Of a stretch of DNA of 64,000 nucleotides, positions 26,833 through 35,382 are shown piece by piece (the first letter of the stretch is position 1; each line of letters begins with the position of its first letter). This DNA comes from Klebsiella sp. RHBSTW-00484 (lineage in GTDB: Bacteria > Pseudomonadota > Gammaproteobacteria > Enterobacterales > Enterobacteriaceae), in assembly GCF_013705725.1 (NCBI RefSeq), contig NZ_CP055481.1, forward strand, positions 3,100,001 through 3,164,000, written 5' to 3'. A program made the position numbers and the translations under genes. The notes below the pieces were generated by a model. The model was given only the letters and a program-made list of their open reading frames with translations. It made no database searches and was not told where the DNA came from.

Positions 26833-27735
26833 TTAGATGATGGCGCTTTGCTTCAGCACCTCACGAATTTTAATTTTCCGCTCTTCGCTTAATGGTCCGG
26901 TCGGGCGCAACGAATTCACCGGCACATCAAGGCCGATAAGCTGTAATGCGTATTTAATGACGTTATAAAAAGGCACATCCAGGCCGTAGAGCGGTGGGAT
27001 CCAGGACAACCGCTGCTGCAACGCGACCGCTTCGCTCAGCTCCCCGTTACACCAGTGCTGATAAATGCCGCAGGTCAGCTCCGGGGCAAAGTTAGCACTG
27101 GCGGGGATCGCGCCGTCGCCGCCTAAAATCAGGGTGCCAAACAGATATTCATCATATCCGGAGAACACAGCAAAATCCGGGCGCAGCGGTTTCACCGCAT
27201 GAATCACTTCGCGAATATGATTTAAGGTATCAACGGTATCCTTCAGACCCACGATATTCGGGCATTCCACCGCCAGACGCTGGATGCAGGAAACAGGGAT
27301 CGACTGACCGGTCAGCGCCGGGAAGTTATACAGCATGATCGGTACCGGTAGCTGTTCGGCGATATAGCGGAAATGTTCGAAAAGATATTCATCGGCCAAC
27401 GGGTTGTACCACGGGTTGATCACTACCACGCCGTCGGTACCTGCCTCCAGCGCTTTGCGACCAAACTCAATCGTCGCCTGGGTTCCCGAGTGCGAGATGC
27501 CAATCAGTACCGGTTTACGTCCCGCGACGTACTCAATGCCAAACTTCATCACCTCCAGGCGCAGGCTATCAGACATATGGGCGAATTCGCCCGCGCTGCC
27601 GAGAAAAAAGAGTCCATCCACATCGCTGGCAAGCAGATGGTCAATCAGCCGCGACATCGCCGGACGATCCAACTGCTCGTGCTCATCAAACAATGTAGGG
27701 ACCGGGGGAATAATGCCGCTAAATTTCGTACTCAT
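26833..27735 (-). CDS. Dihydrodipicolinate synthase/KDG-aldolase family protein
   Basis: This is a 300-residue TIM-barrel class I lyase. Tyr136 (IMLYNFPALTG) and Schiff-base Lys165 (GLKDTVDTL) are in place. The GSAGEFAHMS loop marks the 2-keto-3-deoxy-sugar-acid aldolase branch (YagE-like) rather than true DapA. It probably cleaves a 2-keto-3-deoxy acid to pyruvate and an aldehyde. It is very similar (about two thirds identical by eye) to the protein at 48081-49007, so both likely use nearly the same substrate type. Confidence 0.88.
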   Translation of the reverse strand: MSTKFSGIIPPVPTLFDEHEQLDRPAMSRLIDHLLASDVDGLFFLGSAGEFAHMSDSLRLEVMKFGIEYVAGRKPVLIGISHSGTQATIEFGRKALEAGTDGVVVINPWYNPLADEYLFEHFRYIAEQLPVPIMLYNFPALTGQSIPVSCIQRLAVECPNIVGLKDTVDTLNHIREVIHAVKPLRPDFAVFSGYDEYLFGTLILGGDGAIPASANFAPELTCGIYQHWCNGELSEAVALQQRLSWIPPLYGLDVPFYNVIKYALQLIGLDVPVNSLRPTGPLSEERKIKIREVLKQSAII

Positions 27736-27783
27736 GTGTCACTCCTGATGTTCTAAAAGATATCGGTTAAAGACGCCTGCGCG

Positions 27784-28653
27784 TCATGCTTCCCTCAACC
27801 GATAGAGTTCGTGTGCGTTGTGGCTAAAAAAGTTCTCTTGCCAGGCGCGGCCCTGCCCCTCGGTAATGCGCATTAGCGTATCGACCCACGGGATCAGTCC
27901 GGTATTCAGTAAGCAAACCGGGAAGTTGCTGGCGAAGACGATCCTGTCGGCGGAAAAGATCTCCAGGCACTGTTCAACGGTCGGACGTACCAGACTGATA
28001 TCGCCATCAACGGGAATATTGACCCCGGAGACTTTGCACCAGACGTGTGGCTGCTGCGCCAACGCCTGCAAACGTTGCCGCCAGTTCGCCGCGTAGGTTG
28101 CCTCCTCCTTCAGCCGGACGCTATCAACATTGCCCATATGATTTAGCACCAGGGTCGTTGACGTCCGTTCAGCCAGCGCCACCGCATCCGCCAGATCTTC
28201 ATTGCGCAGGCAGACCTCAAAGCAGAGCCCTGCTTTACCCAGCGCATTAACATTATTGAGAAAATCAGAGGTCAGGCAGGCGCCAGGCCGCTGGCTGGCA
28301 ACATGCAAAACGTGGCGTATACCTTTGATCGCCGAATGGTACTTACCGGCGTCAAGCCAGCGTGAGACCGCATCTGGCTGTTGCAGGTCGAGGGAGATAA
28401 TGCCGCCCTCGACAAAATTCGCCGGATCTTCACAGAGTTCGTGCAGAAATAGGCTTTCCTCATCTCGCTGCTCGGGCGCGACGTCAACCTCGACGTACAG
28501 CGCCCGGTCGATACACCACTTTTCCTGGTCAACCCGCGCGCGATAATCCTGCCAGCTAACATCATGATTCAACGCCGGAACCGCACTAAGCCACGGCAGA
28601 CGAAAGCGCGACAGATCCCATAGATGAAGATGCGTATCGGTAATGTGCAACAT
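27784..28653 (-). CDS. Amidohydrolase-family lactonase (fuconolactonase-like)
   Basis: This 289-residue COG3618-type TIM-barrel hydrolase opens DTHLHLWDLSRF (metal-binding HxH) and continues with LVLNHMGN; the last barrel strand is FASNFPVCLLN. Family members open sugar-acid lactones. In the last motif an Asn stands where the paralogue at 45751-46620 has Asp (GGDWP); SNFP is also known within this family, so it is a variant rather than clear decay. It fits between an aldose dehydrogenase and an acid dehydratase or aldolase step. GGGAGG precedes the ATG. Confidence 0.85.
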   Translation of the reverse strand: MLHITDTHLHLWDLSRFRLPWLSAVPALNHDVSWQDYRARVDQEKWCIDRALYVEVDVAPEQRDEESLFLHELCEDPANFVEGGIISLDLQQPDAVSRWLDAGKYHSAIKGIRHVLHVASQRPGACLTSDFLNNVNALGKAGLCFEVCLRNEDLADAVALAERTSTTLVLNHMGNVDSVRLKEEATYAANWRQRLQALAQQPHVWCKVSGVNIPVDGDISLVRPTVEQCLEIFSADRIVFASNFPVCLLNTGLIPWVDTLMRITEGQGRAWQENFFSHNAHELYRLREA

Positions 28654-28672
28654 GCCAGACCTCCCGTAGTAA

Positions 28673-29728
28673 TCAGTATTTCACCGCTGTCGCACCGCTA
28701 ACGGTTGACTGGTAGCAGGCTTCCACCACGCACATGGTTTTCCAGGCGTCATTGATGTCGTTAAGCCAGATATAATTTGGATCCTCAAGTTTGCACTGTA
28801 GCCCCGCCATCGGACCAATAAAGGCATCCGGGAACCAGGTCCCTTCAATTGCTAACGTTCGCCACCCTTTGCCATCATCAAGGATGAATTCAAATTTATC
28901 GTCAGCGCCCTGCGGATAATTTAAAATAACCCCAATCTGGATTTTAATAGCCCCTTTAGTGCCTTCTATTTTGAAGAAACATTCCTGTTTGTCCGGGGAG
29001 TAATCATGACCATGGTTAGTATGAATATTGGCACGAATAACATCGCCATAGTCCATGATAATCGATGAACGAGTTTGCGCCAGCTCCATCATTTTAGGAT
29101 GCTTCATGGTTTTACAATAAACGGACTGGGGGTCGCCAAGGAAGAAACGAATCGCGTCGATATAATGTATGCTGTGGTAATTAACCTCCATCCGTTCTTT
29201 CTCAAAAAGAAATTGCCAAAGATTCCACGGTGTTTGACAAATAACTCGCATTTCAACGTCATGAATATCGCCAAGCAGACCTTCATCAATCATTTTCTTC
29301 GCGGCGATCATAAAGGGGGCGCGACGTAGCTGGAAATTAATACCAGCGGTAATATTTTTCTCATGACAACAATCAAGAATAGCTTTCGCCTGTTCAATGG
29401 ATTCGCCCATCGGTTTTTGAATCAATACGCCAGCCTGCGAAGGGAGTTTCTGTAAAATCGGCAAAATTTCTGAGGCCGGTACGGCGATATCAAATACGCA
29501 GTCTTCGGATCCCGCCAGCGATACCAGCTCCTCAATCGTCTGACAGGTATGAGGAATATCCCACTGCGAAGCCACGCTTTGTGCTTTCTGATAATCCCGG
29601 TCATACAGACCAAGAACCCGGAATCCGGCTTTGCGATACGCGGGTAAATGTGAGTCAGTGACAATACCGCCAGCACCAATAATGACGATAGGTTTACTGT
29701 TTTGCGGCATGTTCAGTTGTGTTGTCAT
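28673..29728 (-). CDS. Gfo/Idh/MocA family oxidoreductase
   Basis: This 351-residue NAD(P)-dependent dehydrogenase has the N-terminal Rossmann motif VIIGAGGIVTDSHLPAYRKAGF, then the family segment QKPMGESIEQAKAILD (EKP-like Lys), and a beta-sheet substrate domain with NYHSIHYIDAIRFFLG. Such enzymes oxidise sugar hydroxyls or reduce keto sugars. In this operon it is the likely sugar (C1 or other carbon) dehydrogenase feeding the lactonase. Confidence 0.9.
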   Translation of the reverse strand: MTTQLNMPQNSKPIVIIGAGGIVTDSHLPAYRKAGFRVLGLYDRDYQKAQSVASQWDIPHTCQTIEELVSLAGSEDCVFDIAVPASEILPILQKLPSQAGVLIQKPMGESIEQAKAILDCCHEKNITAGINFQLRRAPFMIAAKKMIDEGLLGDIHDVEMRVICQTPWNLWQFLFEKERMEVNYHSIHYIDAIRFFLGDPQSVYCKTMKHPKMMELAQTRSSIIMDYGDVIRANIHTNHGHDYSPDKQECFFKIEGTKGAIKIQIGVILNYPQGADDKFEFILDDGKGWRTLAIEGTWFPDAFIGPMAGLQCKLEDPNYIWLNDINDAWKTMCVVEACYQSTVSGATAVKY

Positions 29729-29744
29729 CTCTTTATCCTCTTCT

Positions 29745-30755
29745 TTATGCTAATCCGTTGGCATATCCAACGATAACGACGGACAGAACCAGAATAACGT
29801 TACCCAGCAGCATAACTTTTTTCGGCTTTTCATAGCCTTGCCACTCACCTGTTTTGAGTCCCCAGGCGTTGGAAATAATCAGCGCCCCGGAGAGGAACGC
29901 TATCCAACCAATGACCGGCCCCAGCTCGCCCAGCAGCGCTGTGGACTTGGCATATAATCCTAATGCGGCAAACCAGATCCCTCCTGTCAGTAATGCTTTA
30001 AACCATGCAAAGGAAGAACCTGGGCGGGCGAAGTCGCTGAACGTGTTGTTTTTTCTCAATACCCACAGCGCATAGCCGATATTGGATATGAAGCCGCCGG
30101 AGGCAAAAACGATGACGTAAGCAATCAGGCTGGCGCTCACCGGATTAATACCATCTTCCACTGCCAGCGCGCTGGCCCGACTGGCGTAGGTATAGCCGAC
30201 GTTCATCGCCGCGGTACCAAATCCCGAGGCCAGCGCCATCAATAGCCCGCTGACAAATTTATCGTTTTTGACCCGCGAAGCATCCTGCTTTGACTCTTTA
30301 TCTTTGAGAATACCGGCTTTGGTGATAACCCCTACGCCAATTAGCATCACCGCCATTCCGGCCAGCAGCCAGCTCATTGAGTTAGCAGGTGGTATTTTGT
30401 TAAGGATAAATAACGGAATTAGCGAACCGAGCGAGCATCCTACCCCGGTATTAATTCCGACGGTTAACGACATGCCAATATTATCAATGCCTTTACCATA
30501 CCAGATGGCACTAATACCCCAAAGAAAACCGCAGGCGGCGGCGATAGCTAAAATCCAACCGGGCGTCATCAGGATGTATTTTAAAAATCCTGGAACTTCA
30601 ATCCACGTCCAGACAATAGGAATGATCAGTATGCCGATAATAGAAAATATCACCCAAAAGGCTTCCCAGGAAAATGGCCGGTAATTTTTCATCCCCAGCC
30701 CAAAGCTTCCCTGGAACATACAAGCGATCATCAATACAAAAAATCCCGCTAGCAT
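29745..30755 (-). CDS. RhaT-like sugar/H+ symporter
   Basis: This 336-residue inner-membrane protein has ten hydrophobic segments. It resembles the L-rhamnose/H+ symporter RhaT across its length: CMFQGSFGLGMKNYRPFSWEAFW, GFLWGISAIWYGKGIDNIGMSLTVGINTGVGCSLGSLIPL and SNAWGLKTGEWQGYEKPKKVMLLG. It is the first gene of the minus-strand operon and gives the clearest substrate hint, a 6-deoxyhexose or related sugar. CAGGAG precedes the ATG. Confidence 0.9.
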   Translation of the reverse strand: MLAGFFVLMIACMFQGSFGLGMKNYRPFSWEAFWVIFSIIGILIIPIVWTWIEVPGFLKYILMTPGWILAIAAACGFLWGISAIWYGKGIDNIGMSLTVGINTGVGCSLGSLIPLFILNKIPPANSMSWLLAGMAVMLIGVGVITKAGILKDKESKQDASRVKNDKFVSGLLMALASGFGTAAMNVGYTYASRASALAVEDGINPVSASLIAYVIVFASGGFISNIGYALWVLRKNNTFSDFARPGSSFAWFKALLTGGIWFAALGLYAKSTALLGELGPVIGWIAFLSGALIISNAWGLKTGEWQGYEKPKKVMLLGNVILVLSVVIVGYANGLA

Positions 30756-31021
30756 AGAGCATCTCCTGTTAATTAGATTATTTACTCAAGGATTATCCTC
30801 ATTGTTTTGTTCATATATGTGAATTAATGACCACAAATAAAAACTAATCGAAAACTAACTCTCGTTTTTTTAATGGTCAATCGAAATAAAACTTCAATTA
30901 TTATTTTTCAATGCTGATCACAAATTCACCTAATCTGACTACAAAAGTATCAGTAGCTGTGACTCAATGGTAGTGCGGTAGTACCAATTTTATGTGAAGT
31001 TCATTGCAAAAAGGAGTTGTT
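30756..31021. promoter_or_regulatory. Divergent promoter region, RhaT-like operon / CoA-transferase operon
   Basis: This 266-bp AT-rich gap must drive both operons. Near the rightward start there is an inverted repeat TGGTA (30967-30971) / TACCA (30981-30985) with an inner GGTAGTACC palindrome. That fits the short GT..AC half-sites bound by FadR-class GntR regulators, one of which is encoded at 35383-36111. The assignment is tentative. Confidence 0.45.
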
Positions 31022-32164
31022 ATGGTGACGTTGAGGGGCATTACCTGGGGTCATAGCCGCGGATTCACATCCGTTGTCGCAACCGCACAGCGGTTTAGCG
31101 AACTGCATCCCGACATCGAAATTTTATGGGAAAAACGTTCATTGCAGGCCTTCGCCGATGGCGATTTGGATGAACTGGCGCGGCATTACGACCTGCTGGT
31201 TATTGACCATCCGTGGGCGGGCTTTGTCGCGGAGAAAGCGATCCTTTTGCCTCTGCAAAACCATTTACCAAAAGCGTATCTTGACGATCAGGCGGCCAAT
31301 TCGGTAGGCGGCTCCCACGAAAGCTATCTATTTAACGGTTTTCAAAGCGCCCTCGCCATTGATGCGGCCACGCCTGTCGCGGTCTATCGGCCCGATCATC
31401 TGCAACAAGGGCAGTTCGCCCTGCCAGCAACCTGGCAAGACTTACTCAGCCTTGCCCGCAGCGGCAAAGTGATTTACGCCGGGATCCCGATCAACTTGTT
31501 GATGGATTTCCTGATGCTCTGCGCCACCCGCGGCGGCACCTGGTTTGACGAGGAAAACATTACCCACCGCGACACCGGCATCGAAGCGCTTGAAGCGCTG
31601 CGCGAACTGGCCAGCCACTGTTCAAAAGAGATTTTTGACTACGACCCTATCGCCGTTCACGAACAGCTTTCGACCCGTGATGAGTGGAGCTACTGCCCCT
31701 TCGCCTATGGCTATTCAAATTATTCCCGCGCCGGATATGCTCGCCACCTGCTGAAGGCGACCGATGTGGTCTCCTGGCACGGCGAGCCGCTGAAAACCGT
31801 GCTTGGCGGGACGGGACTGGCCATTTCCGCGAAATGTCCGCATCAAGAGGCTGCCCTCGCCTACGCCAGCTATACCGCCTCGGCAGAGGTACAGAAAACC
31901 CTCTTCTTTGATAACGGCGGTCAGCCGGGCCATCGCGGGGCCTGGCTTGATAAAGAGGTGAATCGCCGCAGTCTGGATTTCTTCATCGACACCCTTCCCA
32001 CTCTTGATCGCTCAGCAAAGCGTCCGCGCTACAGCGGCTTTTTGAACTTTCAGGATCACGCTGGCGATGTGGTTCAGGAGTATGTGATGCACGGTGGCAA
32101 CAGCGCTGCTGTCTTTGCCCACCTGAACGCGCTTTATCAAAAATCACGCGGCTTAATGGGGTAA
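31022..32164 (+). CDS. Solute-binding-protein-like protein without signal peptide
   Basis: This 380-residue protein has the fold signature of family-1 extracellular solute-binding proteins: SRGFTSVVATAQRFSELHPDIEILWEKRSL, LLVIDHPWAGF, PATWQDLLSLARSGKV and GGTGLAISAKCPHQEAALAYASYTASAEVQKTLFF. The N-terminus MVTLRGITWGHSRGF has no basic-hydrophobic signal, and AAGGAG places the start at 31022, so export by Sec looks unlikely. It is followed after 2 bases by two CoA-transferase genes and has no ABC permease nearby. It may be a cytoplasmic ligand-binding protein or enzyme. Confidence 0.8.
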   Translation: MVTLRGITWGHSRGFTSVVATAQRFSELHPDIEILWEKRSLQAFADGDLDELARHYDLLVIDHPWAGFVAEKAILLPLQNHLPKAYLDDQAANSVGGSHESYLFNGFQSALAIDAATPVAVYRPDHLQQGQFALPATWQDLLSLARSGKVIYAGIPINLLMDFLMLCATRGGTWFDEENITHRDTGIEALEALRELASHCSKEIFDYDPIAVHEQLSTRDEWSYCPFAYGYSNYSRAGYARHLLKATDVVSWHGEPLKTVLGGTGLAISAKCPHQEAALAYASYTASAEVQKTLFFDNGGQPGHRGAWLDKEVNRRSLDFFIDTLPTLDRSAKRPRYSGFLNFQDHAGDVVQEYVMHGGNSAAVFAHLNALYQKSRGLMG

Positions 32165-32166
32165 CT

Positions 32167-33324
32167 ATGCTTCCTTTAACAGGTTTAGTGGTACTGGATT
32201 TCAGCCAGTTTCTGGCCGGGCCTTCCGCTGCGCTGCGCCTGGCGGATATGGGGGCCAGGGTCATCAAAGTGGAACGTCCTCAGGGTGGGGATGCCAGCAG
32301 AAACCTGAGCCTTAATAATCAGTGGATTAATAATGACAGCCTGCTTTTTCATACTATTAATCGCGGTAAAGAGAGCTACACGGCAAATCTGAAAGAGCCC
32401 CAGGAGCTGGCTGCGGTTAAGCAGTTGATCGCGCAGGCCGATGTTCTTATCGAAAATTTTCGCCCCGGCGTGATGGACAAAATCGGTCTTGGCTATGAAC
32501 AGGTGAAGGCGCTCAACCCTCGTCTGGTCTATGCATCCGTGACCGGATACGGGACCGAGGGGCCGTGGGTTAAAAAACCCGGTCAGGATCTGCTGGTGCA
32601 GGCCATGTCGGGGCTCACCTGGCTCAACGGCAATCAGGACCAGCCGCCGACGCCGTTTGCGCTCTCGGTCGCCGATTCACTTGCCGGTGCACATCTGGTC
32701 GAGGGGATCCTTGCCTGCCTGATTCGTCGGGGGAAAACTCAGCCTGGAGGACGTGTTGAGGTCAGTCTGATGGAGTCGCTGCTCAGCATGCAGTTCGAAG
32801 TACTGACCACCTGGCTCAACGACGGACATCAACCGCCTTGTCGTAGCGCGGAAAATAACGCCCATGCTTATCTCGCCGCGCCTTACGGTATTTATCCTAC
32901 GCAACAGGGCTATATCGCGCTCGCTATGGGCTCAGTGGTTGAGTTGGGCGAAATCTTGGGTTCTCCCGCGCTCGCCGAATATTGCAAACCGGACGAATGG
33001 TTCAGCCGTCGGGATGAGATCAAGCAGGTGATTGCTGGGATTCTGGCGACAGATAGCGCCGCGTTTTGGGTCACCCAACTTGAGGAGGCGGGTTACTGGT
33101 GCGCTGAAGTTTGCGACTGGCAAACGCTGACGGCAAGCGAGGGATTCCAGGCGCTGGATATGATCCAGCATGTCAAACTTGAGGACGGCAACACGATCGC
33201 GATGCTGAAATCCCCGCTGCGCTTTAATGGCGCACGCGCCTCCTCTTCCCGCCCGGCTCCAGCGTTAGGCGCAAGTAGCGCACAAATTCAGGCCGATTTT
33301 CATTTACGGGAGGCAGAGAAATGA
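32167..33324 (+). CDS. CaiB/BaiF family CoA-transferase (first copy)
   Basis: This 385-residue class III CoA-transferase moves CoA between carboxylic acids through an Asp-linked intermediate. The N-terminal VLDFSQFLAGPSAALRLADMGARVIKVERPQGGD is the CoA-binding signature. The catalytic Asp is expected in the VSVADSLAGAH region, preceded by GQDLLVQAMSGLTW. It is about 60% identical by eye to the next gene, and the pair overlaps by 4 bases, so they probably form a heterodimer or arose by duplication. Confidence 0.9.
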   Translation: MLPLTGLVVLDFSQFLAGPSAALRLADMGARVIKVERPQGGDASRNLSLNNQWINNDSLLFHTINRGKESYTANLKEPQELAAVKQLIAQADVLIENFRPGVMDKIGLGYEQVKALNPRLVYASVTGYGTEGPWVKKPGQDLLVQAMSGLTWLNGNQDQPPTPFALSVADSLAGAHLVEGILACLIRRGKTQPGGRVEVSLMESLLSMQFEVLTTWLNDGHQPPCRSAENNAHAYLAAPYGIYPTQQGYIALAMGSVVELGEILGSPALAEYCKPDEWFSRRDEIKQVIAGILATDSAAFWVTQLEEAGYWCAEVCDWQTLTASEGFQALDMIQHVKLEDGNTIAMLKSPLRFNGARASSSRPAPALGASSAQIQADFHLREAEK

Positions 33325-34442
33325 AACCACTGTCAGGTATTAATGTACTGGATTTCAGCCAGTTCCTTTCCGGCCCGTCGGCTGCGCTTCGGCTTGCCGA
33401 CCTTGGGGCCAGCGTAATCAAAATCGAGAATCCCGATGGCGGCGACATCTGCCGCAAGCTCTACATTTCCGAACTGGAAATTGATGGCGACAGCTCGTTA
33501 TTCCACGCCATTAACCGCAATAAAAAAAGCATCACCGTCGATCTCAAAGATGCAGCGCAAAAAAGCAGGCTGCGGCCGCTTCTCGAGCAGGCAGATGTGG
33601 TCATCTTTAATTACCGTCCGGGCGTATCAACGCGGCTCGGCCTGGACTATGCGTCGCTGCGGGAGATCAATCCCGGTCTGATATACGGTGAAATTTCCGG
33701 CTACGGCGACAGCGGCCCTTGGGTTTCGCGTCCTGGTCAGGATTTACTGGTGCAGGCACTCTCAGGTCTGTGTTGGCTCAACGGCAACCGGGATCAACCG
33801 CCGCTTCCTTTTGGGCTGTCCGTCTGCGATATTTTCGCCGGGGAATATCTGGTTCAGGGCCTGATGGCCGCTCTGGTACAGCGGGCGAGAACCGGCACGG
33901 GATGCCTGGTCCAGGTGAGCCTGCTGGACGCTATTCTCGATCTGCAGTTTGAAGTTCTCACCACCTGGCTGAACGATGGACGACAGCCGCCAACGAGAAG
34001 CGCGGTCAATAACGCCAATGCCTATATTTCCGCGCCTTACGGCATTTATCCCACCGCCGATGGTTTTATTGCGCTGGCGATGGCCCCCATCCCCCGGTTG
34101 GGAAATTTGCTGGGCTGCACCGCGCTGCTGGAATTTAACGAGCCGCAGCAGTGGTTTACCCGGCGAGATGAGATCAAGCAAATTTTGCTCGACCATTTGC
34201 GGCACAAAAAGAGCGAGGAGTGGTTGAGTATTCTGGAAGCGGAGGATATCTGGTGCGCACGGGTAATGGACTGGGAGCAGCTCATTGCCAGCGAAGGTTT
34301 TCAGTCGCTGAAGATGCTACAGGAAGTGCGTTTGCAGAGCGGGAAAACCCTGCAAACCACCCGCTGTCCGATAAAAATCGACGGCGAGATCTTCACCAGC
34401 ACCGTGGGCGCACCACCACTTGGCGCGCATAATCCGGGGTAA
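33321..34442 (+). CDS. CaiB/BaiF family CoA-transferase (second copy)
   Basis: This 373-residue class III CoA-transferase is paralogous to the preceding gene: VLDFSQFLSGPSAALRLADLGASVIKIENPDGGD, NYRPGVSTRLGLDYASLREINPGLIYGEISGYG, and SVCDIFAGEYL with the expected Asp nucleophile. ATGA overlap gives coupled translation. Tandem divergent copies retained side by side suggest different acceptor acids, or two subunits. Last gene of the rightward operon. Confidence 0.9.
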   Translation: MKPLSGINVLDFSQFLSGPSAALRLADLGASVIKIENPDGGDICRKLYISELEIDGDSSLFHAINRNKKSITVDLKDAAQKSRLRPLLEQADVVIFNYRPGVSTRLGLDYASLREINPGLIYGEISGYGDSGPWVSRPGQDLLVQALSGLCWLNGNRDQPPLPFGLSVCDIFAGEYLVQGLMAALVQRARTGTGCLVQVSLLDAILDLQFEVLTTWLNDGRQPPTRSAVNNANAYISAPYGIYPTADGFIALAMAPIPRLGNLLGCTALLEFNEPQQWFTRRDEIKQILLDHLRHKKSEEWLSILEAEDIWCARVMDWEQLIASEGFQSLKMLQEVRLQSGKTLQTTRCPIKIDGEIFTSTVGAPPLGAHNPG

Positions 34443-34465
34443 TTTCATCACACCCTGCGCTCTTA

Positions 34466-34637
34466 CCCGGGCTACGAGATCGCAGACGGCTGAAGACGGG
34501 TAGCCCGGACAGATGCGCAGCATCGCTTCCGGGGAAATTCTGCTCCCCTGCGGCCTTCCTCCCGGGGACGGCGCGATGCGCCTTGCCCGGGCTACGGGAT
34601 CGCAGACGGCTGAAGACGGCCGCGACCCGGGGGGGGG
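34466..34637. repeat. Repeated REP-type palindromes and G9 tract
   Basis: The convergent gap holds two 34-bp copies starting CCCGGGCTACG (34466-34499 and 34586-34619, one mismatch, 120 bp apart). Between them are the REP units GTAGCCCGGACAGATGCGC (34500-34518) and CCCGGGGACGGCGCGATGCG (34561-34580). A run of nine G lies at 34629-34637. The REP units reappear at 56892-56925 and on either side of the IS at 56969-58357. Confidence 0.75.
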
Positions 34638-34643
34638 CAGCGA

Positions 34644-35381
34644 CTATTGCGCCAGTATCCGGCACTCTTTCATCACTGGCAGAATGTCCTCCAGCACCAG
34701 TGATTCCCATTCGTAAGCAAGAAACGTCACGCTAAAAGCCGCCACCATTTTGCCATTTGAGGAGTAAATAGGTAGCGCAACGCAGGCCGCGCGTTCATTG
34801 GCCTCGCGTTGCTCAATCGCGTAACCCTGCTCGCGTACCTGACGGAGTTCCGCCAGCAACACCGGTAACGAACTTATTGAGTCCACTGTCATTTTTTCCA
34901 GCGGCGCGTCGCCATACAACTGCACAAGTTCTTCATCGCGATATTGGCTAAGGAGCACTTTGCCAACGGCGGTACAGTGCGCCGGGAGATGGTTGCCAAT
35001 ATGCCGCATCAGTGAGAGATCGTCCTGAGCCAATGCTTTTGCCAGATAGACCACCTGCTTACCATCGAGAATCGCCGCGTGGCTGGTTTTGCCCAGACGC
35101 TTACTTAAAAAAGCGGTCAACAGCCGCAGATCGCGAACCAGGTCGGTGCTCTCAATGCAATTAGCGGCGATTTTTATCAGCGCCAGACCCGCGTGATATA
35201 GCCGTGTATCCGGCATATACAGCAGATAGTCGTTATCGAGAAATTCCTGAATCAGGCTGTGGGCGGAGCTTCTGGGGATGTCGAGGCTGGTTTGCAGGTC
35301 GGTGAAACTTAGCCCCTCGCGGTGGCTGGCAATCAGCTCCAGAAGGCGAAACGATCTTTCAGCAGATTTAACCTTGGCCAT
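34644..35381 (-). CDS. IclR-family transcriptional regulator
   Basis: This 245-residue regulator has an N-terminal winged helix-turn-helix (VKSAERSFRLLELIASHREGLSFTDLQTSLDIPRSSAHSLIQEFL). The IclR effector domain follows with HCTAVGKVLLSQY, REQGYAIEQREANERAACVALPIYSSNGKMVAAFSV. The ATG at 35381 (MAKVKSAERS) matches the family; a longer frame to 35492 overlaps the GntR gene. It starts one base past the GntR stop, so the two regulators are co-expressed. Convergent with the CoA-transferase operon, their probable target. Confidence 0.9.
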   Translation of the reverse strand: MAKVKSAERSFRLLELIASHREGLSFTDLQTSLDIPRSSAHSLIQEFLDNDYLLYMPDTRLYHAGLALIKIAANCIESTDLVRDLRLLTAFLSKRLGKTSHAAILDGKQVVYLAKALAQDDLSLMRHIGNHLPAHCTAVGKVLLSQYRDEELVQLYGDAPLEKMTVDSISSLPVLLAELRQVREQGYAIEQREANERAACVALPIYSSNGKMVAAFSVTFLAYEWESLVLEDILPVMKECRILAQ

Positions 35382-35382
35382 A

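Noticed and set aside
34443..34643. CRISPR array
   Set aside because: The repeated 34-mer occurs only twice, with REP palindromes between the copies and no cas genes.
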